Positions 48,848-58,536 of a stretch of DNA of 64,000 bases are shown here, piece after piece; the stretch's first letter is position 1; each line of letters opens with the position of its first letter. Under the pieces are notes generated by a model that worked only from the letters and a program-made list of their open reading frames with translations, searched no databases and was not told where the DNA came from. Origin of the DNA: Candidatus Gallilactobacillus intestinavium. GTDB taxonomy: Bacteria; Bacillota; Bacilli; Lactobacillales; Lactobacillaceae. A program made the translations under genes and the position numbers. Location: contig JADIMP010000103.1 of NCBI GenBank assembly GCA_017694665.1, positions 1 to 64,000 of the forward strand, in the 5' to 3' direction.

Positions 48848-50131
48848 TTATAAATTGCTAAATGCTTTATCAAAAGCATTAATTGTTAAATCTAAATCTT
48901 CCTTAGTATGCTTAAATGACATAAAACAAGTTTCATATTGCGATGGAGCCACATAAATACCCGCATTGATTAATTGATTAAATACTTTACTAAATTGTTC
49001 CATATTACAATTTTCTACATCAGAAAAATCATTCAATTCTTTATCACTAAAGAAATAACTCCACATTGTGCCAACATGATGAGTTACAATATTAACTTTA
49101 TTTTTAGCAGCTACTTCTTCTATTCCTTTACATAAATAATCTACATTACTACATGCTTTTTCAAATTTATCTTCTGATAATTGTTGAATTGTAGCAATAC
49201 CCCCTGTCATAGCTAAAGGATTTCCTGATAATGTACCAGCATGATAAACATCACCTAAAGGAGTTATATGTTGCATAATTTCTTTTTTACCCCCAAAGAC
49301 ACCAACAGGCAGTCCACCACCAACAACTTTACCTAAAGTAGTTAAATCAGGAGTAACATTAAATATTTCAGACGCTCCTCTCAAGGCACATCTAAAACCA
49401 CACATAACTTCATCAAATATTAATAAAGATCCATATGTATTAGTTAATTCTCTTAATTTAAGAATAAATTCCTTAGTACCAGGAATTACTCCCATATTAC
49501 CAGCAATTGGTTCGACAATTACACCAGCAATTTCATTTCCATGACGATCAAATAAATCAGTAATAGCATCTACATCATTATAAGGAACTGTATATGTATC
49601 ATACGAGAATTCACTTGGAATCCCTGGTTCTTTTTTTATATCAAATGTTGCCATTCCTGATCCAGCATCTACTAATAAAGAATCACTATGTCCGTGATAA
49701 TTTCCAATAAACTTAACAATTTTATCACGATTAGTATATCCTCTAGCTAATCTAATAGCACTCATTGTAGCTTCAGTACCTGAAGAGACCATTCTCATCA
49801 TTTCCAAAGAAGGAAAATACTGCTGAATTAAATTAGCTAATTGAGTTTCTAATAAAGTAGGAGCTCCATAACTAGTTCCTTTAGTAACAGCATTTTGTAA
49901 TTTTTCAACTACATAATCATCAGCATGGCCTAAAATTAATGGTCCCCAAGAGAGAACATAGTCAATATATTTATTACCATCAATGTCATAAATATATTCA
50001 TCTTTACCATGATCAATAAAAATAGGGTTTCCATCTACACTTTTAAATGCTCTGACAGGACTATTAACTCCTCCTGGCATAACTTTACTAGATTCTTTAA
50101 ACGCTTCTATTGATTTTTCAATATTATGCAT
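48848..50131 (-). CDS. hemL: Glutamate-1-semialdehyde 2,1-aminomutase
   Basis: The 427-residue PLP enzyme turns glutamate-1-semialdehyde into 5-aminolevulinate. It has [18 protein letters not shown] near the N-terminus, [30 protein letters not shown] for the PLP Asp, and the Schiff-base Lys in [17 protein letters not shown] (near residue 265). The ATG is preceded by AAGGAGAA. It is the last gene of hemD-sirC-hemA-hemC-hemB-hemL, and together with HemA gives the C5 route to tetrapyrroles. Confidence 0.96.
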   Translation of the reverse strand: MHNIEKSIEAFKESSKVMPGGVNSPVRAFKSVDGNPIFIDHGKDEYIYDIDGNKYIDYVLSWGPLILGHADDYVVEKLQNAVTKGTSYGAPTLLETQLANLIQQYFPSLEMMRMVSSGTEATMSAIRLARGYTNRDKIVKFIGNYHGHSDSLLVDAGSGMATFDIKKEPGIPSEFSYDTYTVPYNDVDAITDLFDRHGNEIAGVIVEPIAGNMGVIPGTKEFILKLRELTNTYGSLLIFDEVMCGFRCALRGASEIFNVTPDLTTLGKVVGGGLPVGVFGGKKEIMQHITPLGDVYHAGTLSGNPLAMTGGIATIQQLSEDKFEKACSNVDYLCKGIEEVAAKNKVNIVTHHVGTMWSYFFSDKELNDFSDVENCNMEQFSKVFNQLINAGIYVAPSQYETCFMSFKHTKEDLDLTINAFDKAFSNL

Positions 50132-50145
50132 TTCTTCAATTCTCC

Positions 50146-51117
50146 TTATAATTTTCGAGCAATATCTTTAGCAAAATAAGTAATAATTAAATCTGCACCT
50201 GCTCTTTTCATCCCTACTAATATTTCATTAACAATTTTTTCTTCATCAATCCATCCATTAGCTGCTGCTGCTTTAACCATGGCATATTCACCAGATACAT
50301 TATAAGCAACTAAAGGTAAATTAGTATTATTTCTAATTTCACGCATAACATCCAAAAAAGCCATTGAAGGTTTAACCATTACAAAATCGGCTCCTTCTTT
50401 TTCGTCACTTGCAACTTCACGCAAAGCTTCTAAACGATTTGCCGGATCCATTTGATATGTTTTACGGTCTCCAAATGCAGGAGCAGAATCTGCAGCTTCT
50501 CTAAATGGTCCATAAAAACTGGAAGCATATTTAACAGCATAAGACATAATTGGAGTTTCAATATACCCTTCTTTATCTAATCCTGCTCTAATTGCTGATA
50601 CATACCCATCCATAGCATTTGATGGAGCAATAATATCAGCTCCAGCTTTTGTTTGACTAACTGCCGTTTTTACAATATATTCTAGAGATTCATCATTTAA
50701 AACACGACCGTTATCGCTTAAAATACCACAATGACCAGTAGAAGTATATTCACACAAACAGCAATCTGCTATTACAATTAAATCCGGATAATTGGTTTTA
50801 ATTTTTCTAATTGCTCTCTGTACTATGCCATTGTCATCCCATGCTTGAGTGGCAACTTCATCTTTATTTATAGGAATACCAAATAAAATAACAGATTTAA
50901 TACCCAAATCAACAATCTCTTTGATTTCGTCTAAAACATTAGCTAAACTAAAGCGATATATACCAGGCATAGAAGTTATTTCAACTTTACCTGAGCTTAA
51001 ATTTTCATCTACAAATACTGGCATAATCAAATCATCCTTATTAAGATGACTTTCACGTACCAAATCTCTTAAATTACTAGTGCTTCTCAATCTACGATGT
51101 CTATCAAACTCTTTCAT
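50146..51117 (-). CDS. hemB: Delta-aminolevulinic acid dehydratase (porphobilinogen synthase)
   Basis: The 323-residue enzyme joins two aminolevulinates to porphobilinogen. The metal site is [17 protein letters not shown] (three Cys, zinc type), and the two active-site lysines are in the MSYAVKYAS and [12 protein letters not shown] segments. The longer frame starts at TTG 51135 inside the AGGAGG site; I use the ATG at 51115-51117. It follows hemC after 10 bases. Confidence 0.96.
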   Translation of the reverse strand: MKEFDRHRRLRSTSNLRDLVRESHLNKDDLIMPVFVDENLSSGKVEITSMPGIYRFSLANVLDEIKEIVDLGIKSVILFGIPINKDEVATQAWDDNGIVQRAIRKIKTNYPDLIVIADCCLCEYTSTGHCGILSDNGRVLNDESLEYIVKTAVSQTKAGADIIAPSNAMDGYVSAIRAGLDKEGYIETPIMSYAVKYASSFYGPFREAADSAPAFGDRKTYQMDPANRLEALREVASDEKEGADFVMVKPSMAFLDVMREIRNNTNLPLVAYNVSGEYAMVKAAAANGWIDEEKIVNEILVGMKRAGADLIITYFAKDIARKL

Positions 51118-51127
51118 TACAAACCTC

Positions 51128-52036
51128 CTAAACAACTGCTCCCTGATTTAGAATTTCATTTGCAGCTTCTAAGCCTAAACCATCAGAAATATCTTTTGTC
51201 AATTTGCTTTCAAAAATATTATCTCCATCATCAGACAAAACAACACCATGAAATGTATATTGATGATCTTGAAAACTACAGTAGCCACCTATGGGTGAAG
51301 TACAATTGCCATTAAGTTTATCCAAAAATTTTCTTTCTTCATGAACACATCTAGATGTTTCATTATCATTAATAGTAGTAATTAATCGTAAAATTTCTAA
51401 ATCGTCTTCTCGACACTCAATAGCTAATGCTCCTTGTCCAACTGACGGGACAATGATATCTTTTAATTTTAAAATATTATATTTATTTAAATTTAAATTA
51501 TTTTGCAAACGATTTAAACCGCTAACAGCTAAAACAACGCCATCTAAATTTTCTGATTCTAATTTCCCTAATCTAGTTTCTATATTTCCACGAATTGGTA
51601 CAATATCTAAATCTGGTCTTCTAGTTAACAATTGAGCTCTTCTTCGCGTACTATTTGTTCCAATACGAGCATTTTTAGGTAGATCATCTAAAGATTCATA
51701 TTTATTCAATGATAATAAACAATCAAAGGCAGAATCTCTAGGAGGAATCGCTCCTAACATTAATCCATTAGGTAAAATAGAAGGAACATCCTTCAAACTA
51801 TGCACCGCAATATCAATAGTACCGTTTAGTAACTCTTCTTCAATTTCTTTAACAAAAACTCCCTTACCACCAATCACGTTCAAACTACTAGTAAGATCTT
51901 TATCACCAGTTGTCGTAACAGTCTTAATACCAAATTCTACATTAGGATTTAAAACAGTTAAAGCATGTTGAACAATTCCAGTTTGAGCTAAAGCCAAAGA
52001 ACTTTTTCTTGAACCTATAACTACTTTTTTAATCAT
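51128..52036 (-). CDS. hemC: Porphobilinogen deaminase (hydroxymethylbilane synthase)
   Basis: The 302-residue enzyme polymerises four porphobilinogens. It has [15 protein letters not shown] at the N-terminus, [30 protein letters not shown], and the Cys that holds the dipyrromethane cofactor in [12 protein letters not shown] (near residue 236). I use the ATG at 52034-52036, which overlaps the end of hemA by eight bases; a longer frame starts at 52054. Confidence 0.96.
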   Translation of the reverse strand: MIKKVVIGSRKSSLALAQTGIVQHALTVLNPNVEFGIKTVTTTGDKDLTSSLNVIGGKGVFVKEIEEELLNGTIDIAVHSLKDVPSILPNGLMLGAIPPRDSAFDCLLSLNKYESLDDLPKNARIGTNSTRRRAQLLTRRPDLDIVPIRGNIETRLGKLESENLDGVVLAVSGLNRLQNNLNLNKYNILKLKDIIVPSVGQGALAIECREDDLEILRLITTINDNETSRCVHEERKFLDKLNGNCTSPIGGYCSFQDHQYTFHGVVLSDDGDNIFESKLTKDISDGLGLEAANEILNQGAVV

Positions 52037-53303
52037 CTGAACCCAAATCTCCATTTAATCCAAAAATTTTTTTAACTATTTCTATATCTAAATTAGCATC
52101 TTTTGTTATAGAAAGTTCTTTAATTTCATTTATAGGATCTTGTAATAATTGATTAACAATGCTTTTCATATGTCTACGAATTAATTTCAACTGATCATCA
52201 TTTAATTCTGGTAGTTTATTTACTAAACTATTATAAACACTTTGTTGTATCAAAGATCCTTTCTTTCTTAAACCACTAATAACAGGTACAACATGTAATT
52301 GTTCTTGCCAATTAAAAAAATTATTCACTTCCACAGGAATTTCATTATTAATTTCTCTAACTAATTTTTGCTTAATATTTTGATTTTGTTCAATTATTTT
52401 CGTTAAAGAATCAATACTTCTATATACTATATTTTTTACAAATAAATCCTCATCTATATTTTGTGGTACGCCTAAATCAATAACCACGGTTTTTGCATTT
52501 CTTATTTTATTAATTTCACTTATAGAAATTAACGGTTCCTTTAACTTAGCAGCCATAATTAAGGAATCAGAATTAGCCAATATTGATTTGAATTCAGACA
52601 TGTCTTTAGCTATTACATTACTAGAAAAGTCATTGGCTACTTTTTCCGCATGAGAATAATGTTCAGCAAATAAATATATTTTGTTATATCCCATACCTTG
52701 TAAATTCATTAATATTTGTTGGCCCATTTCGCCAATACCAACAATAGAAATTATTTTATCTTTTATAGAACCTAGTTCAGTCTTTATTTCATGAATTCCG
52801 GCTTGAGTTGATGACATAGAATATTCACTTATTTTATATTTACTGTGAATATATTTTGAAAAAGTAATCGCCTCTTGAAATAGGTGATTAAAAATTGCTC
52901 CTGTATTACTAAGCTTTCTAGCAGTAAAGAAAGCATCCTTAATTTGATGTAATATCTGAGATTCTCCTACTTCAGGTGAGTCCATACCTGAAATGACTTT
53001 CATTAAATGAGTGACTGCCTGTTCATCACTTTTGGTTTTAATATATTTAGAAATTTCTTCTAAATCAATATGAAACCAGTGTGACAAAAACTCTTTAATC
53101 TTAATTTTACCTAAATGTATTTGCTCCACTACTGCGTATATTTCAGTCCTCTCGCAAGTAGATAATATTACATTTTCCAAAATACCATTCTGACTATGTA
53201 ACAAATTATTGGCTTTAGATAATTCATCTCCATTAAATACAAAGTTTTCTCTTAAATTTAACGGTAAAGTATGATAATCTAAGCCTACACACATAACATA
53301 CAT
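52029..53303 (-). CDS. hemA: Glutamyl-tRNA reductase
   Basis: The 424-residue enzyme reduces glutamyl-tRNA to glutamate-1-semialdehyde, the first committed step. It has VGLDYHTLPLNLRE near the start, the catalytic Cys in ILSTCERTEIYAV, GESQILHQIKDAF, and an NADPH domain with SIVGIGEMGQQIL. A C-terminal dimerisation helix follows. The longer frame starts at TTG 53315 inside GAGG; I use the ATG at 53301-53303, six bases past it. The enzyme is often feedback-regulated by haem, which this cell probably cannot make. Confidence 0.95.
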   Translation of the reverse strand: MYVMCVGLDYHTLPLNLRENFVFNGDELSKANNLLHSQNGILENVILSTCERTEIYAVVEQIHLGKIKIKEFLSHWFHIDLEEISKYIKTKSDEQAVTHLMKVISGMDSPEVGESQILHQIKDAFFTARKLSNTGAIFNHLFQEAITFSKYIHSKYKISEYSMSSTQAGIHEIKTELGSIKDKIISIVGIGEMGQQILMNLQGMGYNKIYLFAEHYSHAEKVANDFSSNVIAKDMSEFKSILANSDSLIMAAKLKEPLISISEINKIRNAKTVVIDLGVPQNIDEDLFVKNIVYRSIDSLTKIIEQNQNIKQKLVREINNEIPVEVNNFFNWQEQLHVVPVISGLRKKGSLIQQSVYNSLVNKLPELNDDQLKLIRRHMKSIVNQLLQDPINEIKELSITKDANLDIEIVKKIFGLNGDLGSDD

Positions 53304-53322
53304 AAAATACCTCAAATACTAA

Positions 53323-53769
53323 TTAAACATTTTCATCTAAAAATTTTTTAATTTTATTCTTTATGTCTTTAGCAAGTACAGGATTTTTACCAAAAGTTGA
53401 AACACCAATTAACTTTTTGTCATCTTGTATTGTTGCCATATTATAAAAATTAGAATTTGCTTTATAACTAGTATCATTCACCAATATTCTTAAAGTCTTA
53501 GCATCACTAGAAATTCTTTTATTTAATTCAGCGCTATTAGTGCAAGCAAAAACTATATCTTTATTTTTAAGATAGTTCTTATCATATTCATTTTTAGCCC
53601 ATGTAAACAACTTAACATCATTATCAAACAAGTCGCTAAGTTGAGGACTTACAATTAAAATTTTTTTAGCCCCACATTTAATCAATTGTTTGTACTTTCT
53701 ATAAGCAATTTTTCCTCCACCAATAATAGCAATGGAAAGATTCCTTACATTTAGCATGATAGGATACAT
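53323..53769 (-). CDS. sirC: Precorrin-2 dehydrogenase (SirC/YlnF type)
   Basis: The 148-residue protein is the NAD-binding part of the CysG/Met8 family: PIMLNVRNLSIAIIGGGKIA, then YRKYKQLIKCGAKK, and VNDTSYKANSNFYNMATIQ. It oxidises precorrin-2 to sirohydrochlorin. The C-terminal half needed for chelatase activity in Met8 is missing, so iron insertion must come from the SirB-like protein at 57805. It lies between hemD and hemA. Confidence 0.9.
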   Translation of the reverse strand: MYPIMLNVRNLSIAIIGGGKIAYRKYKQLIKCGAKKILIVSPQLSDLFDNDVKLFTWAKNEYDKNYLKNKDIVFACTNSAELNKRISSDAKTLRILVNDTSYKANSNFYNMATIQDDKKLIGVSTFGKNPVLAKDIKNKIKKFLDENV

Positions 53770-53827
53770 TATTTAAATCTCTATTAATTATTTTAATTAG
53801 TAACAATTATAACACTAAGATTGTAAA

Positions 53828-54535
53828 TTACTGCACATTCTCTAACATAAGACTCAAAATATTTTTAAGAACATTAGTTTTACTATTAGGCCCCACCGCA
53901 CAATAGCCTTCATTTTCTATTACTTTTTTTGTTCTATCACCTAATGTATAAAATTTTTGTTTAATTAATTGATTTTTGGGAAAAATTTTTTTATATCTTT
54001 GAAAACTAGAAGGACTTGTTATTAAAACTCTATCAAAAGAATACTGGCATAAATCCTTTTTAGATCTGTCTATATCTGATTTATTCCAAACGTTTTCATA
54101 ACATATAATGTTATGTACGTTATTACCTAATGTATTATCAGATTTATTACCACATAAATAACAAATACTACAATTGCTTTTTTTACGTTTATATATTGTA
54201 TTGATTAAAGATTGTTTATCCTCTTTTTCGTCAGAAATTAAAATTTTAGTAATTCCAAGACTAACTAAAGATTCTGCCATTTTTTTACTTAAAACAGCAT
54301 AAGTGCCGTTAAAATCAAAAATTTTGGTTGACAAATATTTTTTTATAAACATTTTTAAAGCAAAATTGCTAGTAAACATTAAATAATCAGATTTTTCAAT
54401 AATATTTAATTGATCAACATTTAACTCACAAAAACTTAACCTTCTCAAAGGATAATAAATAGTTAAATGTTTAGATAATTCTTCTACAAATTTAACTGGA
54501 ATTTTTTCTTTAGGATAAGCAATAAAATAATTCAT
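53828..54535 (-). CDS. hemD: Uroporphyrinogen-III synthase
   Basis: The 235-residue protein is weakly conserved, as is normal for HemD, but has the two-lobe pattern: DYLMFTSNFALKMFIKKYL in the first, ITSPSSFQRYKKIFP and FYTLGDRTKKVIENEGY in the second. It closes hydroxymethylbilane with inversion of ring D. It is the first gene of the hem operon, with only a weak AGAAGAA ribosome site. A second HemD-like domain is fused to CobA at 58529. Confidence 0.88.
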   Translation of the reverse strand: MNYFIAYPKEKIPVKFVEELSKHLTIYYPLRRLSFCELNVDQLNIIEKSDYLMFTSNFALKMFIKKYLSTKIFDFNGTYAVLSKKMAESLVSLGITKILISDEKEDKQSLINTIYKRKKSNCSICYLCGNKSDNTLGNNVHNIICYENVWNKSDIDRSKKDLCQYSFDRVLITSPSSFQRYKKIFPKNQLIKQKFYTLGDRTKKVIENEGYCAVGPNSKTNVLKNILSLMLENVQ

Positions 54536-54596
54536 TTTATCAAATTCTTCTAAATTAATTATTTTTAATGAAAAACCATTATATTAAATATAATAT

Positions 54597-54632
54597 AAAA
54601 AAGGAGTTGGAAATTTCCAACTCCTTTTTTAT
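54597..54632 (-). terminator. Terminator after nirD
   Basis: AAAAAAGGAGTTGG-AAATTT-CCAACTCCTTTTTT, very strong. It separates nirBD from the hem operon, leaving about 60 very AT-rich bases for a hemD promoter (a TATAAT lies at 54573-54578 without a good -35). Confidence 0.93.
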
Positions 54633-54637
54633 TTAAA

Positions 54638-54952
54638 TTAAATTGTTAGATAAACTTTATTATCTTTTATGCTAACTGGATAAGTTTTAACTTGATGAGT
54701 TCCTGTTTCATCTGTTAATTCTTTACCTGTTTTAAGATCAACTTGTTCATCATGTAAAGCACAGTAAACTGTGTCTTCACAAACAATTCCATCTGTTAAT
54801 GGAAATCCACATCCAGGACATTCATTACCAATAGCATAAATTTCACCATTAGATAATTTGAAGATACCAACAGTCTCATCACCATTAATAACTTTAAATC
54901 CTAATCTAGTTGCTAAGTCATCTACATTGCAAATGAATACTTCTTTAGCCAT
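54638..54952 (-). CDS. nirD: Nitrite reductase small subunit
   Basis: The 104-residue protein has the Rieske-like NirD fold, with CPGCGFPLTDGIVCEDTVYC followed by ALHDEQVDL. True Rieske proteins use CxH and CxxH pairs; here the first His is replaced (CPG) and only CALH remains, so a classical 2Fe-2S centre is unlikely. This is also the case for other NirD proteins. It starts 2 bases after the nirB stop and is the partner subunit of NirB. Confidence 0.92.
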   Translation of the reverse strand: MAKEVFICNVDDLATRLGFKVINGDETVGIFKLSNGEIYAIGNECPGCGFPLTDGIVCEDTVYCALHDEQVDLKTGKELTDETGTHQVKTYPVSIKDNKVYLTI

Positions 54953-54954
54953 TA

Positions 54955-57447
54955 TTATTCCCCCGTAATGTCTTTACTTGTAAATAATTCTTTAACTTGT
55001 TTTGGATCTTCATAAGCATCTTTCCAAACTTGTTTGTTTTGATGCTTTTCACGTAAGATAGTACGAGCTTCAATTAAACGATCATACAATGCTTTACGTT
55101 GTGTATCATCCTTTAACATTTCAATTGTTTCTTTAACACCTTCACGTTGAAGAGTATCATAACTACGTTCATAATAATGACCTCTTTCACGGAACCATTG
55201 TTGATAAGCACCAAAGTATTCAAGTACTTCTTCTTCAGTCTTAACAGTTGCTAATTCTTCAGCAACACATACACGAGTACCATTATTACCACCAATGTAC
55301 ATTCTATATTGACCACCATAACCAATAACACCAAAGTCTTTAGTTAATACTTCAGCACAACTACGTGGACAACCAGAAATTCCTAACTTCAACTTCTTAG
55401 GATAATCAATTTGTTTAAATTCTTCTTCAATACGATCTGCTAAGTGAGCACAATAAATCGTTCCATGACGACACCATTCTTTACCAACACAAGCCTTAGT
55501 TTCACGTAATGATTGTTCATATCCTTCAGCAGATTCCATACCAGCTAAATCATTAATATCTTTCCAAATAGCTGGTAAGTCTTCACGCTTAATACCATAT
55601 AGACCCATACGTTGTGATGTAATAACCTTCATGGTCTTTACATTATACTTTTGAGCGATTTCACATAATTTAATTAATGCTTCTGGTGTTAATTCACCAC
55701 CAGTCATTCTAGGAACAACAGAATAACTTCCATCTCTTTGAATATTAGCTAAGTAACGTTCATTAGCCCAACGAGAATCTTTTTCATCTTCGTGTTCACG
55801 TGGGAAACACATACCTAAATAGAAGTTAATTGCAGGGCGACATTTATTACATCCTTCTGGATTTCTCCAATTCAATCCTTCAAATACTTCTTTAGTAGTT
55901 GTCCAATGATTTTCACGAATTGCATTTACAATTTCATCATGTCCTAAATCAGTACATTTACATAAACTATCACCGGCAGCTTTAGCTTTATCACCAACTT
56001 CAGCTTCCAAAATTTCTTGAATAAGTGGTTTACATTTACCACAAGAAGTTCCGGCACGAGTGATCTTTCCTACTTCATCAACTGATGTTAAGCCTTGTTC
56101 ACGAATAGCTTTAACTATTTCACCTTTAGAAACATTATTACATCCACAAATGATGTCATCATCACTCATAGAAGCAACTTCGCTTTCAGCTTCTTCACCA
56201 TCAGCCTTAGTCAAAACAGAAGTTGGTGTGTAATCATTAATATTTTCGTGTTTCTTTAACATTCTAAAGTAACGTTGTCCCATAGTAGTATCACCATATA
56301 AAATGATTCCTACTAAAACATCATTTTGAACAAATACACGTTTATAAGTACGGTTTGAATCATCCATAGCTGTAATAGACTTAATGGATGGGTCATTACT
56401 TAAATTAATATTTCCAGCTGAGAATAAATCGATTCCAGGAACTTTTAATTCAATTGAAGCCAATTCTTCTTTATAAGGATCTGTTGGTTGATCAGCTAAT
56501 TTCTTGGCAGCAATACCGGCTTGTTGATAACAAGGAGCAACAATTCCTACAGTTTTACCTTCAAATTCTGCACATTCACCGATAGCATAAATATCAACAT
56601 CTGAAGATTGCATATATTGGTTAACAATAATTCCATGGTTAACGTCTAATCCAGCATCTTTGGCTAATGAAACGTTAGAACGGATTCCTAAACATTCAAT
56701 AACTAAATCAGCAGGTAATTCTTCGCTACCTTCGTAGTTAACTTCACCATCAGCAGCTTCAACAGCTTTTTGATATTTAACCCCGGCAACGTTTCCATTA
56801 CCATCGTCAACTAATTCACTGGTTCTAGCTCCTAAAGCAAACTTAATTCCTTTAGCTTCTAAATCTTGTTTTAACATACGAGCAGCATTACGATCTAAAG
56901 CAGCAGGCATTAATTGTTGAGCTAATTCAACGACTGTAACATCTACATTGTGATATGCCAATCCATATGCAGCTTCTAGACCTTCCATACCACCACCGAT
57001 AACTACAGCATGCTTGCAAGTCTTGGCAGCTTCTTCAATTTTTTTACCATCATCAATAGTTCTAAATACTTCTACATTATTTAGATCTTTACCATCAATT
57101 GGTAAAACAAATTGATGTGATCCTGTAGCAATCACTAATTTATCATAATTTACTGATTTACCACTCTTAGTTGTTACAACTTTGCTATTTTTATCAATCG
57201 AAGTTGCAGCGTCATTATTAATTAAATTAATACCCTTTTCAGAATACCAATCAATAGGATTAGTAATAGTGTCATCCCAACCCATTTCTCCTTCTAATAC
57301 TTCAGAGATTTGGATACGGTTATATCCACCATATGTTTCATCACCAATGATAGTGATTTCATATTGATCAGGTGCAGCATCTAAAACGTCTTCTACAAAA
57401 CGTACTCCCGCCATACCATTTCCAATAACAACAAGTTTCTGTTTCAT
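54955..57447 (-). CDS. nirB: NADH-dependent nitrite reductase large subunit
   Basis: The 830-residue enzyme reduces nitrite to ammonium with NADH. It has a FAD/NAD domain (VVIGNGMAGVRFVEDVL at the N-terminus; HAVVIGGGMEGLEAAYGL near residue 145), a first BFD 2Fe-2S region CGCNNVSKGEIV to GTSCGKCKPL, a second CKCTDLG to GCNKCRP, and the nitrite/sulfite reductase core with siroheme-4Fe-4S cysteines CVGKEWC and GCPRSC. A longer frame starts at 57474; I use the ATG at 57445-57447 behind GGAGGTAA. A Rex-like site lies 30-47 bases upstream. The enzyme's siroheme would come from the neighbouring hem, cobA and sirB genes. Confidence 0.96.
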   Translation of the reverse strand: MKQKLVVIGNGMAGVRFVEDVLDAAPDQYEITIIGDETYGGYNRIQISEVLEGEMGWDDTITNPIDWYSEKGINLINNDAATSIDKNSKVVTTKSGKSVNYDKLVIATGSHQFVLPIDGKDLNNVEVFRTIDDGKKIEEAAKTCKHAVVIGGGMEGLEAAYGLAYHNVDVTVVELAQQLMPAALDRNAARMLKQDLEAKGIKFALGARTSELVDDGNGNVAGVKYQKAVEAADGEVNYEGSEELPADLVIECLGIRSNVSLAKDAGLDVNHGIIVNQYMQSSDVDIYAIGECAEFEGKTVGIVAPCYQQAGIAAKKLADQPTDPYKEELASIELKVPGIDLFSAGNINLSNDPSIKSITAMDDSNRTYKRVFVQNDVLVGIILYGDTTMGQRYFRMLKKHENINDYTPTSVLTKADGEEAESEVASMSDDDIICGCNNVSKGEIVKAIREQGLTSVDEVGKITRAGTSCGKCKPLIQEILEAEVGDKAKAAGDSLCKCTDLGHDEIVNAIRENHWTTTKEVFEGLNWRNPEGCNKCRPAINFYLGMCFPREHEDEKDSRWANERYLANIQRDGSYSVVPRMTGGELTPEALIKLCEIAQKYNVKTMKVITSQRMGLYGIKREDLPAIWKDINDLAGMESAEGYEQSLRETKACVGKEWCRHGTIYCAHLADRIEEEFKQIDYPKKLKLGISGCPRSCAEVLTKDFGVIGYGGQYRMYIGGNNGTRVCVAEELATVKTEEEVLEYFGAYQQWFRERGHYYERSYDTLQREGVKETIEMLKDDTQRKALYDRLIEARTILREKHQNKQVWKDAYEDPKQVKELFTSKDITGE

Positions 57448-57476
57448 TGAATTTACCTCCATAATTAAGACCAATC

Positions 57477-57494
57477 ATGTGTTATTATTCACAT
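57477..57494 (-). promoter_or_regulatory. Rex-like inverted repeat upstream of nirB
   Basis: ATGTGT-TATTAT-TCACAT resembles the known Rex operator TTGTGA-AWWWWT-TCACAA, with 9 of 12 arm positions matching. Rex senses the NADH/NAD ratio, which would suit an NADH-using nitrite reductase. It sits about 30 bases before the nirB start. Confidence 0.45.
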
Positions 57495-57804
57495 AATCAC
57501 TTAAAACACTTCATTTTGGCCACGTTTTTATTATAAATTAAATTAATAAAGGTAAATCATAAGTTTATTGATATAAGCTATAATAATTATTAATATCCTT
57601 TAAAATCAATGATTTAGGAGAAAAATTTTAAAAATAAAAGGCCGATTTTTTTATAAAAATATTGTATATTCCATTATTCAAACAATATTGTTCATTATTG
57701 AACTTTTATTATTAAAAAAAATAATAAATTCTTAAATATTTTTTCTTAAAAACACATTCCATTCTTTTTAAAAGAGCAATAATATTTAATGGTGAGGTTT
57801 ATAT
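57495..57804. promoter_or_regulatory. Divergent nirB/sirB control region with two overlapping palindromes
   Basis: No gene is seen in this very AT-rich stretch. AACAATATTGTT (57681-57692) is a perfect palindrome, and GTTCA-TTAT-TGAAC (57690-57703) is a second perfect inverted repeat overlapping it. A possible plus-strand -35 TTGAAC (57699-57704) lies within the second repeat, with TAATAA 18 bases later. On the minus strand a TATAAT (57530-57535) could be the nirB -10 but lacks a good -35, as expected for an activator-dependent promoter. Confidence 0.5.
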
Positions 57805-58536
57805 ATGAAATATTTAGTTTACGTAATACATGGAAGTAAATATCCACACAGAACTCAAAAAATGCTTAAATTCATAGAAGAAATTCAAAGTAATTTTAAT
57901 TTATCTTATAAAATAGTCATGTTAGATCAGCCTACTTTTTCAATGGATAAAGCTTTTAAGGAAATTTTTGATAGTTGTCAAAGCAATGTTCAAATTATAT
58001 TTTGTCCTATTTTATTATTTAAAGCTTTACATATAAAAGGAGATATTCAGAAAAAGGCTCAACAATTACAAGAAAAATATAATTTTACCTATTGTATTGC
58101 ATCAACATTTGGAGAGCAGCCTGAAATTATTCATTATTTTGCTAATCAAATTAATAACATTATTAAAAATCATACAATAAATAAGTTGATTTTAGTTGCT
58201 CACGGTTCTTCTAAATTTACAACACACTTACATGCGATTCAAACTATTAAAACATCATTACAAAATCAATTTAACCAACCATTAACAGTTAGTTTTCTTC
58301 ATGGCGAACCAAATTATCAATTAGTATTAAAAGAAATAAATGAAAACGAAATTATTATTATTATTCCTTATTTCTTAGGTAATGGAACATTAGTTAATAA
58401 AATTAAAAAATACGTTTATGAATTTAGAAACAAAGATAATACAATTATTATTAATAATTTAGAATTTAATAAAAATATCATTCCATCCATTAATAGATGT
58501 ATAAACCAAGCTCTGGAGGAAAATGTTTATGTCTAG
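57805..58536 (+). CDS. sirB: Sirohydrochlorin chelatase (SirB/CbiX family)
   Basis: The 243-residue protein has the two-half CbiX layout, each half with a metal-site histidine: VIHGSKYPHRT (near residue 9) and LVAHGSSKFTTHLHA (near residue 132). KALHIKGDIQKKA in the first half and PYFLGNGTLVNKI in the second resemble the conserved HxxxDI and GxxxxKI segments. In a cell with nitrite reductase and no cobalamin genes nearby, iron insertion into sirohydrochlorin is the likely role. The ribosome site is TGAGG. It overlaps cobA by eight bases, and the pair diverges from nirBD. Confidence 0.88.
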   Translation: MKYLVYVIHGSKYPHRTQKMLKFIEEIQSNFNLSYKIVMLDQPTFSMDKAFKEIFDSCQSNVQIIFCPILLFKALHIKGDIQKKAQQLQEKYNFTYCIASTFGEQPEIIHYFANQINNIIKNHTINKLILVAHGSSKFTTHLHAIQTIKTSLQNQFNQPLTVSFLHGEPNYQLVLKEINENEIIIIIPYFLGNGTLVNKIKKYVYEFRNKDNTIIINNLEFNKNIIPSINRCINQALEENVYV

